Assembly: GCF_900141995.1 (NCBI RefSeq)
Contig: NZ_FQZA01000003.1
Coordinates: 248,001-312,000 of the forward strand
Direction: 5' to 3'
Length of the DNA stretch: 64,000 nt
Source: Palleronia salina
Lineage (GTDB): Bacteria > Pseudomonadota > Alphaproteobacteria > Rhodobacterales > Rhodobacteraceae
Shown here: positions 49,463 through 58,371 of the stretch, piece after piece
How the letters are laid out: each line of letters begins with the position of its first letter
Position numbering within the stretch: position 1 is the stretch's first letter
Notes under the pieces: model-generated
The model's input: the letters and a program-made list of their open reading frames with translations, nothing else
The model's database searches: none
Told to the model about the DNA's origin: nothing
Translations under genes and position numbers: made by a program

Positions 49463-50344
49463 ATGGCGTCCAAGGCCTTTCGCAAACCCCTTCCGCTGCA
49501 GGCGCTGCTGATCTTCTTTCTCGTGGTCTGGGTCGTCATGGCGGCCTTCCCGTTCCTCTGGACGGTCTGGGGATCCTTCAAGGTCGAGGGCGATTTCTTC
49601 TCCAAGGCCGACTGGGCCAACGCGATCTTCGGGACGCGGACCCGGGCCGAGACCGGGGACCTGTTCACCGGGCAGGGCTACTACGGCGCGTGGGTGCAGG
49701 AAGAGTTCTGGCGCGCGGCGCTGAACACGCTGATCGTCTGCGCGGCAACGGTGATGATCTCACTCACCTTCGGCACGCTGGGCGCCTATGCGCTGTCGCG
49801 GTCGACCTACCGCTACGCGTTCTGGTTCCTGATCATCGCGCTGATCTTCCGGGCCATGCCGCCGATCACGCTGGTGTCGGGATACCTCCCGGTGTTCTTC
49901 GACTGGAACCTGTGGGGTCACCTGCCCACGGCGATCATCGTGCTCGTGGCGATCAACCAGCCGTTCACGCTGTGGATGCTGCACAGTTTCTTCAACAACA
50001 TCCCCAAGGACCTGGACGAAAGCGCCATGGTCGACGGCTGCACCCGGTTCCAGGCGTTCCGGCACGTGATCGTCCCGGTGATGTGGCCGGGGGTCATCAC
50101 CACGGCCCTGTTCTCGTTCCTGCTGGCCTATAACGACTTCGCCATCACCGCGCTGGTCCTGTCGAAGGAGAACCAGACAATGGTGCCCAAGATCGCCAGC
50201 TTCCTCGGCACCACGCAGACCAAGGGCAACGTCATGTTCGCCGTGGCGGCGGTGGTGTCCGTGACCGCGCCGCTGTTCGTGATGATCATGTTCTTCCAGC
50301 GCCAGATCGTCAGCGGCCTGACCGCGGGGGCGGTGAAGGGCTGA
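49463..50344 (+). CDS. Carbohydrate ABC transporter permease (MalG/UgpE type)
   Basis: A 293-residue inner-membrane permease with six predicted helices and the EAA-type loop ESAMVDGCTRFQAFRHVIVP. It partners the 340-residue permease and the ATPase encoded across the operator region. A short periplasmic insertion after helix 1 (TRAETGDLFTGQGYYGAWVQ) parallels the long loop of its partner. The gene begins three bases after the preceding stop. Confidence 0.93.
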   Translation: MASKAFRKPLPLQALLIFFLVVWVVMAAFPFLWTVWGSFKVEGDFFSKADWANAIFGTRTRAETGDLFTGQGYYGAWVQEEFWRAALNTLIVCAATVMISLTFGTLGAYALSRSTYRYAFWFLIIALIFRAMPPITLVSGYLPVFFDWNLWGHLPTAIIVLVAINQPFTLWMLHSFFNNIPKDLDESAMVDGCTRFQAFRHVIVPVMWPGVITTALFSFLLAYNDFAITALVLSKENQTMVPKIASFLGTTQTKGNVMFAVAAVVSVTAPLFVMIMFFQRQIVSGLTAGAVKG

Positions 50345-50483
50345 GGCCGCGCCCCCGCACCGCGACGCGGCCATTCCACGTCCCCAGGGCCGCCATGCGA
50401 AATCGGTGCTTCATCGTGTCCCCGCCGCGCGCTAGTGTCGCACCGCCCACGGTGGAGCGTGGGCGCATGCGAAGGTTGCCGAG

Positions 50484-51485
50484 ATGTCCTTCCAGGCGGA
50501 AAAGGCCCTGGTCCTCGACCACTACGACGCACTGTCGAGGGCGACGCCCGATACTGTCGCCGAAATACTGTCCGAGCGAACGGCGCCCGACTGGCTCTGG
50601 CGCGGCGTGCGCCCGTTCGAATCGCGCTGCGGCGCGCGCGACGTGGCCGAGACGCTCTGGCAGCCGCTTCTGGCCGCGATGCCGGGGCTGCAACGGCGGC
50701 CCGACATCTTCTTCGCGGGCCACTCTGACCGGGCCACGGGCGGTGTCTGGGTCGTCCAGATGGGCCATCTCATGGGGCTGCTGGACCAGCCCTTCCTGAC
50801 GATCCCCGCCAGCCGCAAGATCGCGATGCTGCGCTATGCCGAGTTCAACCGTGTCGAGAACGGCCGGATCACCGAGACCGCGTTCTTCTGCGACCTGCTG
50901 CACATGGCCCGGCAGGCGGGCCTGAACCCGTTGCCACGGCAGACGGCGCAGCACCTGGTCCAGCCCGGCCCGCTGACCCATGACGGGCTGCTCTACCGCG
51001 ACGCCGACCCGGCCGAGGGACGGGAGACCCTCGACCTGATCGAGCGGATGATCGGCGACATCAACACCCGCGCGCGGTTCGAGACGCCCGAACAGGAACT
51101 GGCGCAGACCTGGCACGACGACATGATCTGGTGGGGCCCCGAGGGGATCGGCGCGACCTACACCATCCCGCGCTATATCGAGCAGCACCAGCGGCCGTTC
51201 CGCACGCACCTGTCGGACCGCGTCTTCAACGGTCACGTGGCGCGTCTGGCCGAGGGAAGTTACGGCGGCTTCTTCGGCTGGCCCAACCTGTCGCTGACAA
51301 ATTCGGGCGCCTTCATGGGCGTGCCGGGCGACGGGGTGACACGCGCCGACATGCGGGTCGTCGATATCTATCGCCGCGCGGGCGACAGGCTGGCCGAGAA
51401 CTGGATCTTCATCGACATGCCCCATTTCCTGGCGATGCAGGGCGTGGACGTGCTGGGGCTGGACGCGCTGGTGCCGACGGTCTGA
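50484..51485 (+). CDS. Two-domain SnoaL-like protein of the transporter operon
   Basis: A 333-residue protein with two SnoaL/NTF2-like domains. Domain 1: KALVLDHYDALSRATPDTVA, WRGVRPFESRCGARDVAETL, LRYAEFNRVENGRITETAFF; domain 2: RARFETPEQELAQTWHDDMI, WWGPEGIGATYTIPRYIEQH, SLTNSGAFMGVPGDG. The order of blocks parallels the 321-residue SnoaL protein of the divergent operon, but sequence identity is low. It follows the permeases after 139 bases and is probably part of the same regulon. Its function is unknown; a hydratase, isomerase or cyclase role on the transported compound is inferred. Confidence 0.75.
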   Translation: MSFQAEKALVLDHYDALSRATPDTVAEILSERTAPDWLWRGVRPFESRCGARDVAETLWQPLLAAMPGLQRRPDIFFAGHSDRATGGVWVVQMGHLMGLLDQPFLTIPASRKIAMLRYAEFNRVENGRITETAFFCDLLHMARQAGLNPLPRQTAQHLVQPGPLTHDGLLYRDADPAEGRETLDLIERMIGDINTRARFETPEQELAQTWHDDMIWWGPEGIGATYTIPRYIEQHQRPFRTHLSDRVFNGHVARLAEGSYGGFFGWPNLSLTNSGAFMGVPGDGVTRADMRVVDIYRRAGDRLAENWIFIDMPHFLAMQGVDVLGLDALVPTV

Positions 51486-51491
51486 GGAAAA

Positions 51492-52031
51492 TCAGGGCGC
51501 CTGGCGCAGCGCCTCGGCCCGGTCGTAGACGATGAGACCCAGTCGCTTGCCCGCGGCCACGCTCAGCGTGTCGCTGTCGATGCCCTGCTTGGCCTGGAAG
51601 CGCCGGATCGCGGCGCGGGTGGGCGCGTCGATCTCGCCCGAGGGTGGCCCCTCCAGCAGGTCGCGGACGATCAGGGCGCGCTGCACCGACAGGATGAACT
51701 CGGGCGTCCATTCTTCGCGGCAGGGGGTCTCGAACCAGATTTCCTTGCGGTCGCTGACGATCCGCTGCGAGGTCTGCGTGCGGTAGAGCGGGCCGTCCTC
51801 GAGCGTGCCGTCGGGCCGGCGGCGCGGGGGCAGGGCGGTCTGCTGGGTAATGGTCTCGATCACCGCGGGCGTGTCGTCGCGGCTGTGGCAGGCGCGGGGG
51901 CGTTCGGTGGCGATACGCTGGCTGCCGGTCGCCTCGAGCGCGGGTTCGATGAAGCGCGACACGCCGACCCCGCCCGCGCCGCAGGCGGACAGGCCAAGGC
52001 ACAGGGCCAGGGGGGTCAACAAGGATCTCAT
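51492..52031 (-). CDS. Lipoprotein with peptidoglycan-binding-like domain
   Basis: A 179-residue lipoprotein. The start at ATG 52031 gives MRSLLTPLALCLGLSACG with lipobox LSAC; an upstream ATG would add 13 charged residues before the signal peptide. The C-terminal ~70 residues (EFILSVQRALIVRDLLEG, GEIDAPTRAAIRRFQAKQGI) match the PG_binding_1 fold with its A-I-R-x-F-Q motif. The middle part is not recognised. It converges on the SnoaL gene with six bases between stops, and is probably an envelope protein unrelated to the sugar locus. Confidence 0.75.
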   Translation of the reverse strand: MRSLLTPLALCLGLSACGAGGVGVSRFIEPALEATGSQRIATERPRACHSRDDTPAVIETITQQTALPPRRRPDGTLEDGPLYRTQTSQRIVSDRKEIWFETPCREEWTPEFILSVQRALIVRDLLEGPPSGEIDAPTRAAIRRFQAKQGIDSDTLSVAAGKRLGLIVYDRAEALRQAP

Positions 52032-52094
52032 CTGCTCGGCGGGCCTCTTGCGGGTCCGTATCGGCAGCACGCTAGCGTGGATCGCCGGCCGATC

Positions 52095-52493
52095 CTAGCG
52101 TCCAGCGGCCACCGGCGCGGGATCGGCGGCGGATGTGTCTTCCGTGCGCAGCAGGTCGTCCAGCATCCAGCTGATATCCTCGATCACCTCGGCGATGACA
52201 TGGGTCACGCCGCCTTCGCGTTGCAGCCGCCCGGTCACCCGCAGGCAGCGCCCCGCGATGACGGCGCGGCGGAACGTCTCGTAGAGCGCTTTCCAGACGA
52301 TGACGTTGCAGGTCCCCGTCTCGTCCTCGAGCGTGATGAAGATGACCCCGTGGGCCGTGCCGGGCCGCTGGCGCACCAGGACCAGCCCCGCCACCGCGAC
52401 CCGCGCGCCGTTGGGGGCGCGGTCGAGCATGCCGTGCGGGATGCAGGCCGGCGGGCGCGGCCAGTCGTCGGGGCGGGGGGCGAAATCGGGCAT
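52095..52493 (-). CDS. Stand-alone OB-fold protein resembling the DnaE2 (ImuC) C terminus
   Basis: A 132-residue protein whose core VAGLVLVRQRPGTAHGVIFI, TLEDETGTCNVIVWKALYE and RCLRVTGRLQREGGVTHVIA matches the OB domain at the end of error-prone polymerase DnaE2. Nothing of the polymerase, PHP or fingers domains is present here. The ATG at 52493 is chosen because a LexA-type box covers 52496-52510; a longer frame to 52538 would contain the box. It may be a DnaE2 remnant or an independent SOS-induced single-strand-binding or clamp-adaptor protein. No imuA or imuB is in the window. Confidence 0.7.
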   Translation of the reverse strand: MPDFAPRPDDWPRPPACIPHGMLDRAPNGARVAVAGLVLVRQRPGTAHGVIFITLEDETGTCNVIVWKALYETFRRAVIAGRCLRVTGRLQREGGVTHVIAEVIEDISWMLDDLLRTEDTSAADPAPVAAGR

Positions 52494-52495
52494 GG

Positions 52496-52510
52496 GAACA
52501 ATAATAGAAC
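52496..52510 (-). promoter_or_regulatory. Candidate LexA (SOS) box before the DnaE2-like OB gene
   Basis: GAACAATAATAGAAC on plus, GTTC-N7-GTTC on minus: a perfect alphaproteobacterial LexA repeat with an A/T-only spacer, ending three bases before the ATG at 52493. It implies a very short or absent leader. The imuA-imuB-dnaE2 cassette is classically LexA-controlled, so the site agrees with the protein's homology. Confidence 0.65.
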
Positions 52511-52589
52511 ATCGCGCGCGCCGCGCCAAGATCGTCAAATCGCGTCTGGCCCTCGGCAGGGCGAAAGCCTACCTATGGCGCGACCGTAG

Positions 52590-52936
<347 letters not shown>

Positions 52937-52937
<1 letters not shown>

Positions 52938-53641
52938 TGCGGCGCGCGGCGGCGGTGCTGGCCCTTCCGCTGGCCGCTGCCGCGCCTGCCGGGGCCGAGG
53001 GGATTGCCGCGGCCCGGTTCACCGACCCCACGACACGCTATGACCACGCGGTGCTGGGCGACGCAGTGGAATACGGCGCGCTGGAGATGCGGACCGAAAC
53101 CGGTCGCCGGATCACCGTGACCCTGCCCGAAACCCGCGTGTTCGAGGACCTGGCGCCGCGGCTGGTCGATCTCGACGGCGACGGCGCGTCCGAGGTCCTG
53201 GTGATCGAGACCGACATTGCCCGCGGCGCGCGCCTGTCGGTCTACGGCGCGGACGGGCTGATCGCGGCGAATGACTTCATCGGCAGCAGAAACCGCTGGC
53301 TGGCCCCGCTCGGCGCCGCCGATCTCGACGGCGATGGACAGGTCGAGATCGCCTATATCGACCGGCCGCACCTTGCGAAGACCCTGGTGATCCTGCGCCG
53401 CGCGGGCGATCGGCTGGTCGAGGTCGCGCGCCATGCGGGCCTCACCAACCACCGTATCGGTGACGACTGGATCTCGGGCGGCATCGCCCGGTGCGAAGAT
53501 GGGCGCATGGTGATGCTGCTGGCCGATGCCGATTGGCGGCGGGCCCGCGCGGTGACATGGGACAGCGCACGCTTCGCTATCAGGGATCGTGGCCTGATCC
53601 GGGGACGCGACGACCTGGCCCCGCGCCGCGCCTGCGGCTAG
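52937..53641 (+). CDS. Exported FG-GAP/VCBS repeat protein
   Basis: A 234-residue protein with a signal peptide (cut near AGA-EG, residue 22). Two FG-GAP/VCBS-type calcium-binding repeats are evident: RLVDLDGDGASEVLVIETD and GAADLDGDGQVEIAYID (D-x-D-G-D pattern). This is a beta-propeller-like domain in the periplasm. The first codon overlaps the ferredoxin stop (TGATG), so the two are coupled although their compartments differ. Function unknown. Confidence 0.82.
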
Positions 53642-53648
53642 ACGCCGC

Positions 53649-54848
53649 TTACGCCGGCCCGTGGTCGTCGTCCGGGGCCCCGAAGGCGCCCTGTGCCCGC
53701 AGTCGTGATACCTCGTCTTCCGACAGCCCCCAGCCGGACAGCGCATGCGTATCCGGCCGGGCGGCCTCGGCCGGCGACCGCCCGATGGCACCGGGCGTGC
53801 GCGACAGGCGCGGGGCGGGTGCGGGCTGTGTCACCCCGTCGATGCGCGTGAACACGTCTCGCGCGCGGTTGGCCGGATGCGCCGCCGCCTCGGGCTGCGA
53901 CAGGACCGGCGTCACGCAGCCATCGCTGCCGTCGAACAGGGCCACCCAGTGGTCGCGCGGCTTCTGCCGGAAGATCCGCGCCAGAACGTCGGCGCAATGG
54001 GCGTCGTCCTCGGGGCGGGCCGCCACCATGCGCGGGTCGGAATCGAGGCCAAGGCGGGACAGCAGGATCTTGCGGAAGGCGGGTTCGATCGCGCCCACGA
54101 CCAGCCATTCCCCGTCGGCACACTGATAGGTGCGGTAGAAATGCCGCCCGCCATCCAGCGGACCCGCGCCCGGCGTCGCGGCGCCCGCCGCGCTGGCCGC
54201 GCCGAGTGCGGTCACAAGCGAAGCAAGGTTCGCCGAGCCGTCGACGATGTTGGCATCCACCACCTGGCCCGTCCCGGTGGCCCGCGCCTGCATGACCGCC
54301 GACAGCAGCCCGATCACGGCAAACAGCGCCCCGCCCGCCATGTCGCCCACCAGCGGCGGCATCCCCCGCGGGGGCGCCCCGTCGCGCCCGAACAGCGACA
54401 GCACGCCCGACAGCCCGAGGTAATTCAGGTCATGTCCGGCCATTCCCGCCATGGGGCCGTCCTGCCCCCAGCCGGTCACGCGGACATAGGCCAGCGCCGG
54501 GTTCCGCGCGTGACATGCGTCCGGTCCCAGCCCCAGCCGTTCCATCGTGCCGGGGCGGTAGCCCTCGATCAGGGCCGAGGCATCGCCCGCCAGCCGCAGG
54601 ATCAGGTCGCGGCCGGCCTGCGACTTGAGGTCCACCTGCACCATGGGGCGCGACCGGTAGAAGATCGCGGCCTGTGTCATCGCGGCGAAATCGAGACCGT
54701 CGCCCAGCGATGGATACCCGCCGGGCCGGTCGATGCGGATCACCTGCGCGCCCAGGTCGGCCAGCACCATGGCGGCGTAGGGCACCGGTCCGATGCCCGT
54801 CATCTCGATGATCTTCACGCCCGCGAGCGGACCGGTCGGCTGCTCCAT
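53649..54848 (-). CDS. CaiB/BaiF-type CoA-transferase or acyl-CoA racemase
   Basis: A 399-residue family III CoA-transferase: VKIIEMTGIGPVPYAAMVLA and DLGAQVIRIDRPGG at the N terminus, GHDLNYLGLSGVLS carrying the catalytic Asp region, and MAGGALFAVIGLLSAVM. The context of acyl-CoA enzymes on the opposite strand suggests either CoA activation of an organic acid or alpha-methylacyl-CoA racemase activity; the G-H-D-L-N-Y motif and length favour the racemase subgroup. The start at ATG 54848 (MEQPTGPLAGVK) removes a 22-residue extension. It is divergent from maoC with 117 bases between. Confidence 0.85.
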   Translation of the reverse strand: MEQPTGPLAGVKIIEMTGIGPVPYAAMVLADLGAQVIRIDRPGGYPSLGDGLDFAAMTQAAIFYRSRPMVQVDLKSQAGRDLILRLAGDASALIEGYRPGTMERLGLGPDACHARNPALAYVRVTGWGQDGPMAGMAGHDLNYLGLSGVLSLFGRDGAPPRGMPPLVGDMAGGALFAVIGLLSAVMQARATGTGQVVDANIVDGSANLASLVTALGAASAAGAATPGAGPLDGGRHFYRTYQCADGEWLVVGAIEPAFRKILLSRLGLDSDPRMVAARPEDDAHCADVLARIFRQKPRDHWVALFDGSDGCVTPVLSQPEAAAHPANRARDVFTRIDGVTQPAPAPRLSRTPGAIGRSPAEAARPDTHALSGWGLSEDEVSRLRAQGAFGAPDDDHGPA

Positions 54849-54965
54849 GCCGCCAAGCCTAGCCGCGCCCGCGCCGCCTGCGCGACCCCGAAAATCGCGC
54901 GCGGGCCCTTCCATCGCCGCCCGGCCCGGTTAGGCTGCATCCCGGGCACAGTCGGGGAGGGGCGC

Positions 54966-55424
54966 ATGCCGGGACAGTATTTCGACGAGTTCGAGGAAGG
55001 CCAGGTCTTCGATCACGAGTGGAGGCGCACGATCAGCCAGGCCGACAACCAGTGGTTCTCGCTGCTGACCATGAACCCGCAACCGCTGCATATCGATCAC
55101 CACGCGGCGCAGGCGACCGAGTTCGGGCGTCCGCTGGTGAATTCGCTGTTCACGCTGGGCTGCATGGTGGGGATGAGCGTCAACGACACCACGCTGAACA
55201 CCACGGTCGCCAACCTGGGGATGGAGAAGGTGAAGTTCCCCCATCCCCTGTTCGAGGGCGACACGATCCGCATCCGCACCACGGTCCTGGGCAAGCGCGA
55301 AAGCGCGTCGCGCCCGAACGACGGCATCGTCACGCTGCGCCACGAGTGCTTCAACCAGGACGACGTGCTGTGTGGCACCTGCGAGCGGGCGGCCCTGATG
55401 AAGAAACGGCCCGCCGATGGCTGA
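54966..55424 (+). CDS. MaoC family dehydratase/hydratase
   Basis: A 152-residue single-hotdog (R)-specific hydratase. FDEFEEGQVFDHEWRRTI and then TMNPQPLHIDHHAAQATEFG contain the catalytic region of the group that includes mesaconyl-CoA/beta-methylmalyl-CoA dehydratases. GGGAGGGG lies six bases before the ATG at 54966, fixing the start. It opens a plus-strand run of catabolic genes and overlaps the SDR gene by eight bases. Confidence 0.88.
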   Translation: MPGQYFDEFEEGQVFDHEWRRTISQADNQWFSLLTMNPQPLHIDHHAAQATEFGRPLVNSLFTLGCMVGMSVNDTTLNTTVANLGMEKVKFPHPLFEGDTIRIRTTVLGKRESASRPNDGIVTLRHECFNQDDVLCGTCERAALMKKRPADG

Positions 55425-56166
55425 CCTGGCGGGACGGCGCGCGCTGCTGGTGGGCGGAAGCTCGGGGCTGGGGCTGGCCGCGGCGCGGGCGATGCAGGCG
55501 GCGGGCGCCACGGTGACCATCGCCGGACGGAACCCCGACCGCGCGACCGAGGCGGCGCGCGCGCTGGGCTGCCACGTGGTCACGGGCGACGCGGCGGATC
55601 CGGACCAGTCGGCGCGCATGGTGGCCGAGGCGGCATCGGCCATGGGCGGGCTCGACACGCTCTGGTCCTCGGCGGGCGGGGACCCGATGCCCCGGCTCCA
55701 GCGCGACACGCCGCTGGCCGAGGTCATGGGCGACCTGACCGGGACGCTGGCCCCGGTCATCCTGCCGGCGCGCGCGGCCTTCGACCACTTGGCGGCGACC
55801 GGGGGCGGCAGCCTGATCCTGGTCGCGTCCGACGCGGGCAAGATCCCGACACCGGGCGAGACCGCCATCGGCGCGGCCATGGCGGCGATCATCCAGTTCG
55901 CCCGCGGGCTGGCCGTCGAGGGCAAGCGCGCGGGCATCCGCGCCAACATCCTCACGCCGTCGATCGTGCGCGGCACGCCGCTTTACGACCGGTTGATGGG
56001 CGATGCCTTCGCGGGCAAGCTGTTCGCCAAGGCCGAGTCCATGGCCAGCCTGGGCGTGGCCGAGCCGCAGGACCTGGCCGACCTGGCGGTGTTCCTGGCC
56101 GGTCCCGGCGCGCGGCGCATCACCGGGCAGGCCATATCGGTGACCGGCGGCATCTCCGCCCTGTAG
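55417..56166 (+). CDS. SDR family oxidoreductase
   Basis: A 249-residue short-chain dehydrogenase: cofactor motif LLVGGSSGLGLAAARA and NADP-type residues in IAGRNPDR. The active site is unusual: after SLILVASDAGKIPTPGETA the Tyr-x-x-x-Lys motif is not in its usual place, so catalysis is uncertain. The C terminus ends QAISVTGGISAL as in classical SDRs. It overlaps the MaoC gene and is 16 bases from the acyl-CoA dehydrogenase. Confidence 0.83.
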   Translation: MADLAGRRALLVGGSSGLGLAAARAMQAAGATVTIAGRNPDRATEAARALGCHVVTGDAADPDQSARMVAEAASAMGGLDTLWSSAGGDPMPRLQRDTPLAEVMGDLTGTLAPVILPARAAFDHLAATGGGSLILVASDAGKIPTPGETAIGAAMAAIIQFARGLAVEGKRAGIRANILTPSIVRGTPLYDRLMGDAFAGKLFAKAESMASLGVAEPQDLADLAVFLAGPGARRITGQAISVTGGISAL

Positions 56167-56182
56167 CAAAGGAGGGCCGCGC

Positions 56183-57361
56183 ATGGCCAAGGACCACGGC
56201 ACGTTCGAGACGGCGAATAACAGCCCCGTCTTCTTCGACGACACCCACCGCATGCTGCGCGACCAGGTGCGCCGTTTCGTCGAGACCGAGATCAAGCCGC
56301 ACGGCGACGCGTGGGAAGAGGCCGGGATGGTCCCACGCGACGTGCTGCGCCGGATGGGGCAGCTCGGATTCTTCGGCATCCGCTATCCCGAAAGCCTGGG
56401 CGGCGCGGGGCTGGACGAACGCGCCACCGTTGTCTGGGCCGAGGAGCTTGGCCGCTCGACCTTCTCGGGTGCGGCGATCACGGCGCTGGTCCATACCGAC
56501 ATGGCGTCGGTCCACATCTTCAACGCGGGCAGTGAGGCGCAGCGGCAGGATTGGATTCCCCGCTGCATCTCGGGCGACGCGATCAGCGCCGTCGCGGTGA
56601 CCGAGCCCGGCGCCGGGTCGGACGTGAAGGGCATCCGCACCACCGCGCGCCGCGACGGTGACGACTGGGTCCTGGACGGCACCAAGCTGTTCATCACCAA
56701 CGGGGTCCATGCGGACGTGTACTGCGTCGCGGCGCGCACCGATCCCGACGCGCGGCCCAGCCAGTCGGTCAGCATGTTCCTGGTGGAAAAGGGCACGCCT
56801 GGCTTCACCGTGTCCCGCGCGCTGGACAAGCACGGCTGGCTGAGCTCGGACACCGCCGAGCTGAGCTTCTCGGGCGCGCGGGTGCCGGCGGATGCGATGC
56901 TCGGCGCGCGCGGGCGTGGCTTCTACGAGATCATGAAGAACTTCCAGAACGAACGGCTGGTCCTGGGCGCCATGGCCATGGGCGAGGCGCAGGCGGCGCT
57001 GGAGCTGACGGTGGCGCAGGTCAAGCAGCGCACGGCCTTCGGCGCGCCGCTGTGGGACAAGCAGGCGATCCGGCAGCGGCTGGCGATGCTGGCCGCGCGG
57101 GTCGAGGCGTGCCGCCAGATGGTCTACGCGACCGCCGCGCGGATGGCGGGCGGCGAAGAACAGACCCGCGAGGTGTCGATGATCAAGGCGCTGGCGGGCG
57201 AGCTGGTGAACGAGGTCATGTATGACTGCGTGCAGTTCCACGGCGGCATGAGGTTCATGCGCGGCACGGCGATCGAGCGCATGGCCCGCGACGCCCGCGT
57301 GCAATCCATCGGCGGCGGCGCGACCGAGGTCATGCTGGAAGAGGTCGCCAAGCGGATGTGA
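56183..57361 (+). CDS. Acyl-CoA dehydrogenase
   Basis: A 392-residue FAD enzyme that makes trans-2-enoyl-CoA. AVTEPGAGSDVKGIRTTA and WVLDGTKLFITNG are the family signature; KQRTAFGAPLWDKQAI and the C-terminal FHGGMRFMRGTAIERMARD complete the fold. AAAGGAGG sits upstream of the ATG at 56183. With MaoC, SDR and the CitE-like lyase it suggests oxidation of a branched or dicarboxylic acyl-CoA. Confidence 0.93.
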   Translation: MAKDHGTFETANNSPVFFDDTHRMLRDQVRRFVETEIKPHGDAWEEAGMVPRDVLRRMGQLGFFGIRYPESLGGAGLDERATVVWAEELGRSTFSGAAITALVHTDMASVHIFNAGSEAQRQDWIPRCISGDAISAVAVTEPGAGSDVKGIRTTARRDGDDWVLDGTKLFITNGVHADVYCVAARTDPDARPSQSVSMFLVEKGTPGFTVSRALDKHGWLSSDTAELSFSGARVPADAMLGARGRGFYEIMKNFQNERLVLGAMAMGEAQAALELTVAQVKQRTAFGAPLWDKQAIRQRLAMLAARVEACRQMVYATAARMAGGEEQTREVSMIKALAGELVNEVMYDCVQFHGGMRFMRGTAIERMARDARVQSIGGGATEVMLEEVAKRM

Positions 57362-57417
57362 CCCGCCGCATCGTGCCCGACGATCCGTGATCATCCCGCC
57401 ACCTGAAAGGAACAGCC

Positions 57418-58347
57418 ATGGCCCCGCCCTTCATTCCCTACGACGCCGCTGCGCGCCTGACCTGGCCGGACGCGGTCGAGGCGATCCGCGCGGGCCACGA
57501 ACGGCCGCGCGCCGACCTGGGGGACATCTTCCTGGGCCCCTCGGACGGCACGCTTCTGACCCGCGCGGCCTTCATCCCCGGGCTTGGCTACGGCGTGAAG
57601 GCGGTCAGCGTCATGCCGGGCAACCCGGGCCGTGGACTGCCCTCGGTCCAGGGGGCGATGACGGTCTTCGATCCCGACAGCGGGGCGGTCACCGCGCTGA
57701 TCGACAGCAAGCTGGTGACCGAGTTCAAGACCGCCGCCGACTCGGTCCTCGGCGCCCGCCTCCTGGCGCGCCCGGACAGCCGGCACCTGCTGATCGTCGG
57801 GGCCGGTACGGTCGCGCGAAGCCTGGTCCACGCGTATGCCGCCGCCTTCCCGGGGCTCGAGCGCATCACGCTCTGGGCGCGCCGGGCTGAGCAGGCGCGA
57901 GACCTCGCCGACGACATGAAAGACGCCCCCATCCCGCCCGGGGTGGCCGAAGATCTTTCCGCCGCACTGGCCGAGGCCGACATCGTCTCGACCGCGACCA
58001 TGGCGACGGAACCGGTTCTGCAGGGCGAGCACGTGCGCCCCGGCACCCACGTGGACCTGATCGGCGCCTTCCGCGCCGACATTCGCGAGGGCGACGACGC
58101 GTTGATGCGCAAGGGACGCCTGTTCGTCGACAGCCGCGACACCACGATCGGCCATATCGGCGAGCTGACGATCCCCATCGCCGCGGGCGTGATCGGTGCC
58201 ACGGACGTGCTGGGCGACTTCTACGACCTCGTGCAGCCCGGGGCGGCGGCGCGTGGGGGCGACGATGAGATCACCGTGTTCAAGAATGGCGGCGGGGCGC
58301 ATATGGACCTGATGATCGCCGACTACATCGCCCGCGCCATCGGCTGA
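57418..58347 (+). CDS. Ornithine cyclodeaminase/mu-crystallin family protein
   Basis: A 309-residue NAD(P)-binding protein of the OCD/CRYM family: KAVSVMPGNPGRGLPSVQGA (substrate loop), LIDSKLVTEFKTAADSVLGA (helix with the conserved Lys), nucleotide motif LLIVGAGTVARSLVHAYAA and HVDLIGAFRADIRE. Members include ornithine cyclodeaminase, alanine dehydrogenase and ketimine reductases; which one cannot be read from the motifs. AAAGGAA lies before the ATG at 57418. Confidence 0.88.
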   Translation: MAPPFIPYDAAARLTWPDAVEAIRAGHERPRADLGDIFLGPSDGTLLTRAAFIPGLGYGVKAVSVMPGNPGRGLPSVQGAMTVFDPDSGAVTALIDSKLVTEFKTAADSVLGARLLARPDSRHLLIVGAGTVARSLVHAYAAAFPGLERITLWARRAEQARDLADDMKDAPIPPGVAEDLSAALAEADIVSTATMATEPVLQGEHVRPGTHVDLIGAFRADIREGDDALMRKGRLFVDSRDTTIGHIGELTIPIAAGVIGATDVLGDFYDLVQPGAAARGGDDEITVFKNGGGAHMDLMIADYIARAIG

Positions 58348-58371
58348 GCCGCGCGGGAAGGAGCCAGAGCC

